Source: Candidatus Izimoplasma sp. HR2 (GTDB taxonomy: Bacteria > Bacillota_I > Bacilli_A > Izemoplasmatales > Izemoplasmataceae). From it: DNA of 36,343 bases. Shown here in pieces: positions 1 to 8,859 of this stretch (the first letter of the stretch is position 1; every line of letters begins with the position of its first letter). Under the pieces are notes generated by a model that was not told the origin of the DNA, did not search any database, and saw nothing but the letters and a program-made list of their open reading frames with translations. The stretch lies in contig JRFF01000021.1 of assembly GCA_000753575.1 (NCBI GenBank), positions 30,891-67,233 of the forward strand, given 5' to 3'. A program made the translations under genes and the position numbers.

Positions 1-1229
1 TTGACTATATCATTAAGTTTATACAACCTTTTCTTCTTATCTTCTATTGTAAGGTTGTCTTCATAAGTTGCTGCTGGCGTTCCTTCTCTTTTTGAGTATA
101 CAAACGTATATGCACCTTCAAATTTACACTCTTTTACAAGATCTAAAGTCATATTGAATTGTTCTTCTGTTTCACCTGGAAAACCTACAATTATGTCTGT
201 AGTAAGGGATACATTAGGAATATACTCATATATCCAATCTATTAATTGCATATATGATTCTTTAGTATATTTACGATTCATTCTTTTTAATATTTCATTA
301 CTTCCAGATTGAACTGGTAAATGTATATATGGCATCAAATTACCACCAGTTGCGATAACTTTTACAGTCTCTAGGTCAAAGTCTTTTGGGTGTGAAGTTG
401 TAAATCTAATACGATCTATTGGTAGTTTTTGCAAATCAGTCAATAATTGAGCGAATTTGTAGTTTTTATCAGTGAAATCACGTCCATAACTGTTAACATT
501 TTGTCCTAATAATGTGATTTCTTTATACCCTTCTTTTATTAACTCTTGTACTTCTTGAATTATGTGTTCTTTGTCTCTTGAACGTTCTTTTCCACGCGTA
601 TATGGGACTATACAATAGGTGCAAAATTCATCACAACCATACATTATGTTAACCCATGCTTTCCTGTTATTCTCTCTTATCTTTGGCATATTTTCTATGA
701 TAGAACCCTGTTCTGAGAACACTTCAATTACTCTCTCTTTTGATAGAATTACTGTTTCTAGATATTCTGGTAATTTATAGATGTTATGAGTACCGAATAC
801 AAGGTCTACGTAGTGAATTTTTTTAAGTATTTTGTCCACTACTTTTTCTTCTTGAGGCATACATCCACAAACACCTAGGATTAATTCTGGATTGTTCTTC
901 TTGTATTGCTTTAATCTACCTAGTTCACCAAATACTCTATTCTCTGCATTTTCTCTTACAGCACACGTATTTAATAATATTATATCAGCATGTTCCAAAG
1001 TTTCACTTTCTGTAAACTCAAGAGCTTCTAGTATTCCACTAATCTTTTCACTGTCAGCTTCATTTGCCTGACATCCGTATGTTTCTATCTTATATGTTTT
1101 ACCTTTTCCAAAACCTTTTAAGTTAAAATACTCATTAAAATCGATGACAATTGTGTCCTCGACTTTTCTTTTTCTTGCATCTTTTATTGAAGGTTTTACA
1201 AAATATTTACTATAATCTTTTTTATTCAT
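1..1229 (-). CDS. miaB: tRNA-2-methylthio-N6-adenosine methylthiotransferase MiaB (3' part missing)
   Basis: Radical-SAM enzyme that methylthiolates isopentenyl-A37 in tRNAs reading U-starting codons. Translating the minus strand from ATG 1229 gives more than 409 codons still open at base 1. The N-terminal UPF0004 domain shows its three cluster cysteines (YGCQANEAD, NTCAVRENAENRV, GVCGCMPQEE). The radical-SAM signature CxxxCxxC is present as YGCDEFCTYC, followed by IVPYTRG. The C-terminal TRAM domain lies outside the window, so truncation is by the window edge, not mutation. The start is supported by AGGTG 5-6 nt upstream. It follows ymdB by 64 nt on the same strand, and ymdB is near miaB in Bacillus as well. 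Family identification is firm. Confidence 0.95.
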   Translation of the reverse strand, partial: MNKKDYSKYFVKPSIKDARKRKVEDTIVIDFNEYFNLKGFGKGKTYKIETYGCQANEADSEKISGILEALEFTESETLEHADIILLNTCAVRENAENRVFGELGRLKQYKKNNPELILGVCGCMPQEEKVVDKILKKIHYVDLVFGTHNIYKLPEYLETVILSKERVIEVFSEQGSIIENMPKIRENNRKAWVNIMYGCDEFCTYCIVPYTRGKERSRDKEHIIQEVQELIKEGYKEITLLGQNVNSYGRDFTDKNYKFAQLLTDLQKLPIDRIRFTTSHPKDFDLETVKVIATGGNLMPYIHLPVQSGSNEILKRMNRKYTKESYMQLIDWIYEYIPNVSLTTDIIVGFPGETEEQFNMTLDLVKECKFEGAYTFVYSKREGTPAATYEDNLTIEDKKKRLYKLNDIV

Positions 1230-1293
1230 ATTATCACCTATTTAAATTATATATATTTTTGCTTACTTACACAAACAAAATGAATAAGTTTCC

Positions 1294-2052
1294 TTATTCA
1301 TAGATGTTTATAGCTTTTATCTTATTTAACACTGTATCCATTATTACTGCATTAAATTGTAGTTCTGTAGCTAAAGACTCTTTTATTCTTTGTGGCATAC
1401 CTGTTAAGAACTTATTTATAATAATTTCTTTATCCGCTCCTAATATGCCGTATTTAGCGCCGGTCATCCCAATATCAGAAATATACATAGTTCCTTTTGG
1501 AAACACCATAGCGTCAGCCGTAGGCACGTGTGTGTGTGTTCCTACTACTGCGGTTACTCTTCCATCTAGATAATGAGCCATAGCTATCTTTTCAGATGTT
1601 GCTTCAGCATGCATATCAACAAATATAAAATCACTATTAATCTCTTCTAAGATTTCATCTGCTCTTTTAAATGGATTATCAAGTGGATCACCCATAAAGA
1701 TACGTCCCATTAAATTAATTACAGTAACTAACTTAGTATTGTATTTAACTGTTATATATCCTTTACCAGGAACTGCATCACTATAGTTAGCTGGTCTTAT
1801 GATATTCGACTCATCTATAAAATCAACTAATTCTCTTTTAGAAAAAGAATGATTTCCTAAAGTTACAGCATTTACTCCCATAACCATTAATTCTTTATAA
1901 ATTTTTTCACTAATCCCAAATCCTCTATCAATGTTTTCACCATTAACAAAGATTAAGTTAGGTTTGTGTTCTTGCTTAATTTCTGGTAAGTACTTATTAA
2001 GTGCTTCCATTCCTCTAGTACCAAAAACATCTCCAATGAATAATACTTTCAT
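1294..2052 (-). CDS. ymdB: YmdB-family metallophosphodiesterase
   Basis: Binuclear-metal phosphoesterase of the TIGR00282/YmdB family. In Bacillus the family hydrolyses 2',3'-cyclic nucleotides and affects biofilm/motility decisions. At 252 residues it has near-full family length. Metal-ligand motifs are visible in order: GDVFG at the N-terminus, NGEN near residue 40, GNHSF near residue 68, a histidine in VDMHAE near 147, and GTHTHVPTAD near 172. The position after GNH is usually followed by an aromatic and Asp (GNHxWD), whereas here it is GNHSFS. GAGATGA precedes ATG 2052. It is normally the immediate neighbour of rny. Here the opp operon separates the two, so co-regulation with rny is probably lost. 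Confidence 0.93.
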   Translation of the reverse strand: MKVLFIGDVFGTRGMEALNKYLPEIKQEHKPNLIFVNGENIDRGFGISEKIYKELMVMGVNAVTLGNHSFSKRELVDFIDESNIIRPANYSDAVPGKGYITVKYNTKLVTVINLMGRIFMGDPLDNPFKRADEILEEINSDFIFVDMHAEATSEKIAMAHYLDGRVTAVVGTHTHVPTADAMVFPKGTMYISDIGMTGAKYGILGADKEIIINKFLTGMPQRIKESLATELQFNAVIMDTVLNKIKAINIYE

Positions 2053-2190
2053 TAAATCATCTCATTTCTATTATATATTATAGCTTGTTTTTAACTATTA
2101 TCTATAGTAAATACATATATATTATTATTATTACTCCATATAAAAATTATATATATCTAATTTAACAATTTTACTAGCTTTTTTCAAGAG

Positions 2191-2223
2191 AAAATAAAAA
2201 AAAGGAATCCATTGGATTCCTTT
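2191..2223 (-). terminator. Intrinsic terminator of the opp operon
   Basis: Perfect 10-bp stem (2201-2210 with 2214-2223), 3-nt loop, followed on the minus strand by a T-rich run (2191-2200). It sits 30 nt after the oppA stop. The same AAAGGAATCC/GGATTCCTTT stem recurs at 24501-24527. Confidence 0.9.
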
Positions 2224-2253
2224 AATTTAATAATTTAGTCTTAAGTAGATTTC

Positions 2254-3960
2254 TTAGTCAGTTTTTTCAATTGTAGCAGTTGAGAAGTCAACTCCACCTA
2301 ATACTGATCTACTCCAACCAACAACGTAAGCTTTAACTAACATTGAGTCATTGTAGTGATAAACCGGAATTACAGGCATATCAGTCATAAATACTGCATG
2401 AGCATCGTATAATGCATCAAAGTGAGTTGCAGATGTAGTTGCTTCAGCAGCAGCTTCTATATAAGCAACAAATGCAGGATTAAGATAATCTGGATCATTG
2501 TATGCATTACCAGGAGTAAAGATACCAATCATTCCAGAAGGATCCATAAAGTCTGTTAACCATCCACCACGAGCCATATCGAAGTCTCCTTCAGTTCTTG
2601 AAACTTGGAATAAAGCCCAAGGTTCATTTGTAATTTGGATAGTGAATCCTAAGTTTTCTAACCACATTGCTTGCATTAATTCTGCAACCAATTGATGTCC
2701 GTCAGAAGTATTATGAGCATATTCTTTTGTGCTTAACTCTGCTTGTAATTGAGCAACAGACATTCCTAATTCAGAAGCTGCTGTTGCAAATAAAGTCACA
2801 GCTTGTGCCATTGCACCATCATCAGTAACGATATCTGAATCGTTTTTAGATGTGTCATAGAAATCAGCACCAGTGTTATCAGCGAATCCTGGAGGTATAA
2901 ATCCAGCAGCAGGAACTTGTCCAGCACCTAACGCTTCAGTAATTTCATCTCTATCTAAAGATAAAGCAAGTGCAGTTCTTAAATTTTGATTACAGAATAT
3001 ATCGTTGTCTCTAGTTCCAATATCTCTTGTTCCACCTAAGTCAGTACAACCAGAAAGGTTGAAGTTAACATAGTAAGTCCCTAATAATGGGAATACGTGG
3101 AATTCAGTGTTAGAAATCATAAATGCAGGAATTTCTGTAGTAGGCACACTAGGAATAAAGTCTAGTTCACCAGCATAATACTTAGCATAAGCAGTAGTTG
3201 AGTTATCAATGAAATATCCATTAATTACATCAATACCAACATTTTCAGCATTCCAATAATTATCATTTTTAACTAATACTAAACTATCTCCAACTGTATA
3301 CTCAGATAAAGTAAACGGTCCGTTAGAAATTGATAATTCAGCATCTTTTGCCCATGCTCCTTCACCTTCAGATGTAGCTGTAGTAGGTACAGGCATGAAA
3401 TGATAGAAAGCCATTAAACTAATAAACCAGTCTGTTGGTGAAGTTAATTTAACTTCTAATTTAGTTCCATCTTCTAAAGATTTAATTCCAACAGCAGCTT
3501 TAAGAGCATCTAAATCAGTATCAGAATCACTTGCTGAATCAGCAAAGTCTGCAGCTCCAACTACATTAGTGTAATACCATATCCAAGCATATTCAGATAC
3601 ATTTCTTGGGTCCATTGCGCGTAACCATGAACGTACAAAATCGTCGGCATTTAAAGCAGTACCGTCTGACCATTTAACATCTTCTCTCATATCGAAAGTA
3701 ACTGTTAACCCATCAGCAGAAACTGTCCAATCTGATGCCATTCCAGGGAATACTTCCCCATTTTTCTCTCTTACTAATCCTTCGAAAGTGTTATTAATAA
3801 CATCTCCCCCATCACTAGCTCCGTTTAAACCTGGATCTAATGTTCTAGGATCAGCTCCGATGTTCCAGTTAAGAACAACGTCATCGCTATCATCTCCAGC
3901 ACAACCTGCTAAAGTTAAAGATAACGCTAAAGCAATAAATACTAATAATAATTTTTTCAT
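2254..3960 (-). CDS. oppA: Oligopeptide ABC transporter substrate-binding lipoprotein OppA
   Basis: Extracytoplasmic receptor that delivers peptides to the OppBCDF pore. It is 568 residues long with a lipoprotein signal peptide ending in the lipobox LAGC (Cys20), followed by an acidic linker. The SBP_bac_5 fold is evident from the early NWNIGADPRTLDPG segment and the FEGLVREKNGEVFPGMASDW segment typical of OppA/DppA. Two cysteines frame a short insert (SGC...IFC, about residues 305-322); in an exported protein these could form a disulfide. AAGGAGG precedes the ATG. It is the last gene of the operon and follows oppF after a hairpin-bearing gap of 55 nt. Substrate class (oligopeptide rather than nickel or dipeptide) is inferred from similarity and operon make-up. 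Confidence 0.93.
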   Translation of the reverse strand: MKKLLLVFIALALSLTLAGCAGDDSDDVVLNWNIGADPRTLDPGLNGASDGGDVINNTFEGLVREKNGEVFPGMASDWTVSADGLTVTFDMREDVKWSDGTALNADDFVRSWLRAMDPRNVSEYAWIWYYTNVVGAADFADSASDSDTDLDALKAAVGIKSLEDGTKLEVKLTSPTDWFISLMAFYHFMPVPTTATSEGEGAWAKDAELSISNGPFTLSEYTVGDSLVLVKNDNYWNAENVGIDVINGYFIDNSTTAYAKYYAGELDFIPSVPTTEIPAFMISNTEFHVFPLLGTYYVNFNLSGCTDLGGTRDIGTRDNDIFCNQNLRTALALSLDRDEITEALGAGQVPAAGFIPPGFADNTGADFYDTSKNDSDIVTDDGAMAQAVTLFATAASELGMSVAQLQAELSTKEYAHNTSDGHQLVAELMQAMWLENLGFTIQITNEPWALFQVSRTEGDFDMARGGWLTDFMDPSGMIGIFTPGNAYNDPDYLNPAFVAYIEAAAEATTSATHFDALYDAHAVFMTDMPVIPVYHYNDSMLVKAYVVGWSRSVLGGVDFSTATIEKTD

Positions 3961-3987
3961 TTGTTTCCTCCTTTTTCTTTATTATAT

Positions 3988-4017
3988 AATAACATAGGTA
4001 AAATTCCTATGATTATT
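3988..4017 (-). repeat. Hairpin between oppF and oppA
   Basis: CATAGG (3993-3998) pairs with CCTATG (4006-4011) around a 7-nt loop. AATAA/TTATT extends the stem past one bulged base. The 5' arm includes the oppF stop codon. No T-run follows, so this looks like an mRNA processing or stability element upstream of the receptor gene rather than a terminator. Confidence 0.55.
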
Positions 4018-5173
4018 AAAGATTGTTAATTTCTTTAACATGGTGACAAGCTACAAATCTACCTGGTAATATTTCATCTAGTTCAGGTGATTCAGTAAAA
4101 CATTCCCCTTTGGCAAATCTACATCTTTCAGCAAATCTACACCCTGGTTTAGGGTTAATCGGGCTTGATACATCACCCTGAAGTACGATTCTTTCGCTTC
4201 TTAAATTTGCATCTGGATCAGGAAGTGGAATTGAAGATAATAATGATTGAGTATATGGATGTAATGGTAGTTCATATAATGGGTCACTTTCAGATACTTC
4301 CATTAATTTTCCTAAATACATAACTCCAATTCTATCACTTATATATTTCACCATAGATAAATCATGTGCAATAAATAAATAAGTTAATCCAAAATCTTCT
4401 TGTAAATCTTCAAGCATATTAACAACTTGTGCCTGAATTGAAACGTCTAATGCACTAATAGGTTCATCCGCAATAATTAATTTTGGATCAACTGCTAAAG
4501 CACGTGCTATTCCTATTCTTTGACGTTGTCCACCACTAAATTCATGAGGATAACGTGAAGCATGTTCTCTTTTTAATCCAACTCTTTCAAGAAGTTGATA
4601 TACTCTTTCATTAATACTCTGTCCAGTCAATAATTTATGAGTTTTAATACCTTCTGCAATAATTTCATTAACTGTCATTCTAGGATTTAATGAAGCGTAA
4701 GGATCTTGGAAAATCATTTGAATGTCACGTGGATTTCTTTCTATCTTTTTAGTTTTTTGTTTAGCCTCTTCAACTAGCTTTTTCTGAATATTAATTTTCT
4801 CGTTATATTCTTTTTTAAGTTCGTCTTTTTCATAATCAGTTGCTGTTTCTGGCAATTCTTTTAATTTGTTTTTTAATTCATTTTTAAGTTTACTTATAAG
4901 GAGTTTACATTCATCATGACCACTAGATATTAATTCATTATTAAAGAAAATTTCACCTGCAGTATTTTTATATAATCCAATAATTGTTCTTCCAGTAGTA
5001 GATTTTCCACATCCACTTTCACCAACAAGACCAAATGTTTCACCTTTAAATATTTTAAAATTTATTCCATCTACTGCATGAACAGTTTTTACATGATGTC
5101 CTAATATATCTTTCTTTATAACAAAGTGTTTTTTAAGATTTTTAACCTCTAATAAGACTTCTCTATCTTGCAT
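4016..5173 (-). CDS. oppF: Oligopeptide ABC transporter ATPase OppF
   Basis: Second ATPase of the peptide importer; works as a heterodimer with OppD on the inner face of the membrane. Walker A is GESGCGKST (about residues 52-60), Q-loop IFQDPYASLNP, signature FSGGQRQRIG, Walker B LIIADEPISALD. The C-terminal oligo_HPY region carries the cysteine pattern GCRFAERCRFAKGEC...ACHH seen in Opp/Dpp ATPases that bind an Fe-S cluster. At 385 residues it is longer than usual because of a charged, Lys/Glu-rich insert of about 60 residues between Walker A and the Q-loop, likely coiled coil. Its ATG overlaps the oppD stop by one base (TAATG), with GGAGGTG upstream. Confidence 0.93.
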   Translation of the reverse strand: MQDREVLLEVKNLKKHFVIKKDILGHHVKTVHAVDGINFKIFKGETFGLVGESGCGKSTTGRTIIGLYKNTAGEIFFNNELISSGHDECKLLISKLKNELKNKLKELPETATDYEKDELKKEYNEKINIQKKLVEEAKQKTKKIERNPRDIQMIFQDPYASLNPRMTVNEIIAEGIKTHKLLTGQSINERVYQLLERVGLKREHASRYPHEFSGGQRQRIGIARALAVDPKLIIADEPISALDVSIQAQVVNMLEDLQEDFGLTYLFIAHDLSMVKYISDRIGVMYLGKLMEVSESDPLYELPLHPYTQSLLSSIPLPDPDANLRSERIVLQGDVSSPINPKPGCRFAERCRFAKGECFTESPELDEILPGRFVACHHVKEINNL

Positions 5174-6288
5174 TATTTAACACCTCCTGATTTAGTAAAT
5201 CCTTCTACATTAGGTGCATTTTTGTCTTGTAACCAACAAGCTGAATATTGTGATTCAGTAATCTTAGTTAATGGAGCAGCTTCTTCAATACAAATTTGCA
5301 TTGCGTGTTTACACCTTGGACTAAAAGGACATCCTTTTGGAGGATCCATTAAGTCTGGAGGTGAACCTTCAATAGGGATTAATCTTTCTTTTTTCCCAGT
5401 TATATTTTTTGGGATAGATTGATGTAATCCTTGAGTATATGGATGTTGTGGAGAATAAAAGATCTCATTTACAGTTCCTTTTTCCATAACCATACCACCA
5501 TACATTACTACTACATTTTCACATAACTCAGCAATAACACCAAGGTCATGTGTAATAAAAACAATAGATGTTCCTAATTCTTTTTGAATTTTTTTAAGTA
5601 AATCTAATATCTGAGCTTGTATTGTAACGTCTAATGCAGTTGTTGGTTCATCTGCGATAAGTAACTTAGGTTCACAAGATAATGCCATTGCAATTAAAAC
5701 TCTTTGTCTCATACCCCCTGAGAATTGATGTGGATACTGTTTAATTCTAATTTCAGGTTCAGGTATTCCTACTAATCCTAAATAGTCAATAGCTCTCTTA
5801 AGGGCCTCTTGTTTATTTAGCTTTCTACGAAGACCTTTTTCGATATCTTCTAAAACTTTTTCTCTTTTATTAATATTATTTATATCATTTGCTTCTTCAA
5901 TAGCAAGTTCTTTTGAAATACGCATATGTCTTCTAATAACTTCTACCATTTGATTTTGAATAGTAAAAACAGGATTAATTGACGTCATAGGGTCTTGGAA
6001 AATCATTGAAATTTCACTACCCCTAATATCTTGAATTTCTGAATCTGAGATTTTTGTTAAATCTACACCATCAAAAAATATTTCTCCATTCTTAATTTTA
6101 CCTGGTTCTTCAATAAGTCTCATAACAGATAGTAATGTTACACTTTTACCACTACCCGATTCTCCAACCACACCTAATATCCCACCTTTTTTAAGGTCAT
6201 AAGATATATTTCTAACAGCCTTTACTTCACCAAGGTGAGTAAAGAATGATGTTTCAAGATTCTTAATTTCTAACATATTATTATTCAT
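5173..6288 (-). CDS. oppD: Oligopeptide ABC transporter ATPase OppD
   Basis: ATPase partner of OppF. Walker A GESGSGKS, Q-loop IFQDPMTSINP, signature FSGGMRQRV, Walker B LLIADEPTTALD and a switch histidine in FITHDL are all present. The C-terminal oligo_HPY tail has the four-cysteine arrangement GCPFSPRC...IC...ACW. An additional lysine/glutamate-rich stretch of about 35 residues follows the Q-loop. ATG 6288 is preferred because AGGTGA lies 5 nt upstream; the longer reading frame from GTG 6297 would place its start codon inside that ribosome binding site. The gene begins right after the oppC TAG stop and its own TAA overlaps the oppF start, so all ATPase and permease genes are translationally coupled. 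Confidence 0.92.
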   Translation of the reverse strand: MNNNMLEIKNLETSFFTHLGEVKAVRNISYDLKKGGILGVVGESGSGKSVTLLSVMRLIEEPGKIKNGEIFFDGVDLTKISDSEIQDIRGSEISMIFQDPMTSINPVFTIQNQMVEVIRRHMRISKELAIEEANDINNINKREKVLEDIEKGLRRKLNKQEALKRAIDYLGLVGIPEPEIRIKQYPHQFSGGMRQRVLIAMALSCEPKLLIADEPTTALDVTIQAQILDLLKKIQKELGTSIVFITHDLGVIAELCENVVVMYGGMVMEKGTVNEIFYSPQHPYTQGLHQSIPKNITGKKERLIPIEGSPPDLMDPPKGCPFSPRCKHAMQICIEEAAPLTKITESQYSACWLQDKNAPNVEGFTKSGGVK

Positions 6289-6297
6289 ATTCTTCAC

Positions 6298-7551
6298 CTA
6301 ACCTTTTCTCAATCTTGGGTCTAATGCATCTCTTAATCCGTCCCCAAGGAAGTTAAATGACAGCATCATAAATGCTATAACAAATGCTGGAACAAGTAGT
6401 TGATATGCGTACGTTTGCATAATTTCTGCACCGGCAGATGTTAATGTTCCTAAAGAAGATCTAGGAGCAGAAATTCCTAATCCAATAAAGCTTAAGAAAG
6501 CTTCGGTGAATACAGCAGCTGGAATCATCATTGTCATTGTTACAATGATTGGTCCTAAAGCATTTGGAATTAAATGTTTTGTAACAATTTTGAAGTTACT
6601 TACACCAATAGTTCTCGCAGCTAATACGTATTCTTGTTCTTTAAGACTAAGTACTTGACCTCTAACCAAACGTGCCATTCCTACCCAGTAAACACTAATT
6701 AAGGCTACAATAATAGTTCCAAGTCCACCAGCACCAAATATAGGATCAAGCACATATGCTTCAAAACTACTATCTTTAATAACAACCATTAATAAAATTA
6801 CATATAGTAGTAATGGTATCGAGTTAATTATATCAACAATTCTCATCATTATATTGTCTGTTCTTCCACCAAAGAAACCAGCAAAACTTCCATATAATAC
6901 ACCTACAAAGAAGTTGATAAATGCGGCAACAAAAGCAATAGTTAAAGATATACCAGTACCATACATTACTCTAGAAAGTAAATCTCTACCCACTGTATCA
7001 GTACCTAATAAAAATGATTTATTCCATACTTTATCATATGTTTCTTTATATTCTATACCTTTATAATTAATACTATAAAGTATATTTTCATCAGCTTTTA
7101 ATGGATCAGTACTATAACTGAAATCAATTTCAACTAAAGCAATTTCTTCATCAGCTTCATTAAGTAATCGATAATTATAAATCTTTGTAATAGGATCACC
7201 ATCAAGATGACTACTATCAAATTTATCTAATAACTTTCCATCCTCATTTACTAATATTAGCAAATACATTTCTGTTAAGTAAACATACATATCATCATCT
7301 ATTTTGTATATTTCAAAACTAGGTGGAACATTCTTAAAATCTCTATTTTGCACATCATAACCATGTGGATTGATCAATTGCCCAACTGTCGCAAATAACA
7401 ACACAACAACAACTCCAATTAACCCTAAGATAGATAATTTATTCTTTCTTAATCTTCTCCAAACATCTTGCCAATATGTTAGACTTTTTCTTATTTGCTC
7501 TTTATCTAACTTTTGAGTACTATCTAAAAAATCAAATCTATTTTTTTTCAT
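6298..7551 (-). CDS. oppC: Oligopeptide ABC transporter permease OppC with large outer-loop insert
   Basis: Membrane subunit of the peptide importer. An N-terminal oppC_N helix (about residues 38-58) is followed by a BPD_transp_1 core with five further hydrophobic helices; the ATPase-coupling loop is the EQEYVLAARTIGVSNFKIVTKHLIPN segment. At 417 residues it is about 100 longer than a standard OppC. The extra material lies between TM1 and TM2 (about residues 65-175), is hydrophilic and Asp/Tyr-rich, and should face outside. It ends at the conserved LLGTDTVGRDLLSRVMYG motif, so the fold is otherwise intact. GGAG lies 6 nt before ATG 7551; oppB ends 9 nt upstream. Confidence 0.93.
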   Translation of the reverse strand: MKKNRFDFLDSTQKLDKEQIRKSLTYWQDVWRRLRKNKLSILGLIGVVVVLLFATVGQLINPHGYDVQNRDFKNVPPSFEIYKIDDDMYVYLTEMYLLILVNEDGKLLDKFDSSHLDGDPITKIYNYRLLNEADEEIALVEIDFSYSTDPLKADENILYSINYKGIEYKETYDKVWNKSFLLGTDTVGRDLLSRVMYGTGISLTIAFVAAFINFFVGVLYGSFAGFFGGRTDNIMMRIVDIINSIPLLLYVILLMVVIKDSSFEAYVLDPIFGAGGLGTIIVALISVYWVGMARLVRGQVLSLKEQEYVLAARTIGVSNFKIVTKHLIPNALGPIIVTMTMMIPAAVFTEAFLSFIGLGISAPRSSLGTLTSAGAEIMQTYAYQLLVPAFVIAFMMLSFNFLGDGLRDALDPRLRKG

Positions 7552-7560
7552 AATATTCTC

Positions 7561-8478
7561 CTATCCTTCCATCTTGATTCTTGGATCGATAACAGAATAT
7601 AAAATATCTACTAAGAATACCATAAAGATATAAAACGCAGCATAGAATATTGTTACTCCAATAACTAAAGTATAGTCTTGCGCTTGCACAGACTCAGTAA
7701 AATATTTACCAATACCATTTATAACAAATATCTTTTCAATTACGAAAGATCCTGTCATTAATGCTGCAATCATTGGTCCTATATAAGTCGTAACTGGAAT
7801 CAAACTATTTTTAAGAGCATGTTTAAAAATAACCTTAAACTCTGAAATCCCATTAGCTCTTGCAGTTCTAATATAATCTTGTCTTAATACTTCTAACATA
7901 CTTGAACGTGTTAATCTAGCTACAAAAGATAGTGAATATCCAGATAAAGCTACTACAGGTCCAATAAATGCTACAGGGGTATCAAGTCCTCCAACTGGCA
8001 TCCAGGATATATCCCTTGCAGCCAAAATAAATAACGTCCCGATAACAAAACTTGGTACGGTTATTCCAAGAGTTGCTATAATCATAACTCCATAATCAAT
8101 TGAAGTATTAGATTTTAATGCGGATATTACCCCTAGAGGTATTCCAAGTGAAATAATGAATATAACTGCTAACCCACCAATCTTTGCAGTTTGTGGAATT
8201 CCTTCAATTAGAAGTTCATTAACAGTATAAGCAGGCTGATTAAATGAAGGTCCTAAATCTCCTTGAGCTAAGTTCCCTAAATAAATGAAATATTGCATTA
8301 TTATAGGTTCATTTAATCCATAAGCTTCTTCAAGTCTTTCTCTTGTTGCTTCTGGTAGTGGTTTTTCTCTTGTAAATGGACCACCAGGGATCGCACGTAA
8401 CATAAAGAATACTACAGTTATAACTATCAACAAAGTTATAAGAGAAGATATAATTTTTTTACCAATGTAAGAATACAT
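7561..8478 (-). CDS. oppB: Oligopeptide ABC transporter permease OppB
   Basis: First gene of the opp operon and second membrane subunit. It shows the OppB hallmarks: an N-terminal helix (IISSLITLLIVITVVFFML), RAIPGGPF, an outer loop ending in LGPSFNQPAYTVNELL, and the coupling loop RQDYIRTARANGISEFKVIFKHALKN. ATG 8478 (305 residues) is chosen because AAGGAG lies 5-6 nt upstream. A longer frame starting at 8511 has no ribosome binding site and adds 11 non-family residues. The gene is transcribed from the promoter at 8704-8732 through a structured leader. Confidence 0.94.
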   Translation of the reverse strand: MYSYIGKKIISSLITLLIVITVVFFMLRAIPGGPFTREKPLPEATRERLEEAYGLNEPIIMQYFIYLGNLAQGDLGPSFNQPAYTVNELLIEGIPQTAKIGGLAVIFIISLGIPLGVISALKSNTSIDYGVMIIATLGITVPSFVIGTLFILAARDISWMPVGGLDTPVAFIGPVVALSGYSLSFVARLTRSSMLEVLRQDYIRTARANGISEFKVIFKHALKNSLIPVTTYIGPMIAALMTGSFVIEKIFVINGIGKYFTESVQAQDYTLVIGVTIFYAAFYIFMVFLVDILYSVIDPRIKMEG

Positions 8479-8697
8479 ATTACTCCTTCTTTCTTTAAAA
8501 TTCAGAGTCAAAATATTAGTGAAAATTCCATGATTTTCAAACTATAGTATTGCTCTATTCTACTGCATTTTTGCAGTGTACACTAATTTAAAAAATGTCG
8601 CATTTTTAGAATATAAATTTAGAAGGATTAATCACAATAAATTTTTTGTGATTATTACTCCTAAAATATTCTTGAAAGCCTTTTCAATTTGAAACAC
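8479..8697 (-). promoter_or_regulatory. Structured 5' leader of the opp operon
   Basis: About 220 nt lie between the predicted start point and oppB. The minus-strand RNA can form a long imperfect hairpin at 8609-8671. Arms 8621-8637 and 8646-8662 pair at 15 of 17 positions around an 8-nt loop, and the stem continues outward (8618-8620 with 8663-8665; 8609-8614 with 8666-8671) across a 3-nt bulge. Smaller hairpins follow at 8591-8607, 8562-8577 (ACTGCA/TGCAGT) and 8521-8538. No T-box motif or riboswitch class I recognise is present, and no T-run makes any of these a clear terminator. Regulatory role is inferred. Confidence 0.5.
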
Positions 8698-8703
8698 AAA
8701 TAA

Positions 8704-8732
8704 ATTATATAGTAGATTATCATAACTGTCAA
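8704..8732 (-). promoter_or_regulatory. Consensus sigma-A promoter of the opp operon
   Basis: On the minus strand, TTGACA (8727-8732), a 17-nt spacer and TATAAT (8704-8709): a full match to the housekeeping consensus. The start point would fall near 8697. Confidence 0.88.
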
Positions 8733-8859
8733 TCACTTTTCTAATACCTATAAAATTTATAAAAAAATAATTTGTATTTTAATAAAATGTTAACTTAATT
8801 ATCTTTCTTAATAATATTTAAACATTGTATGATAAAATACTATTAAGGAGATGGTGATA

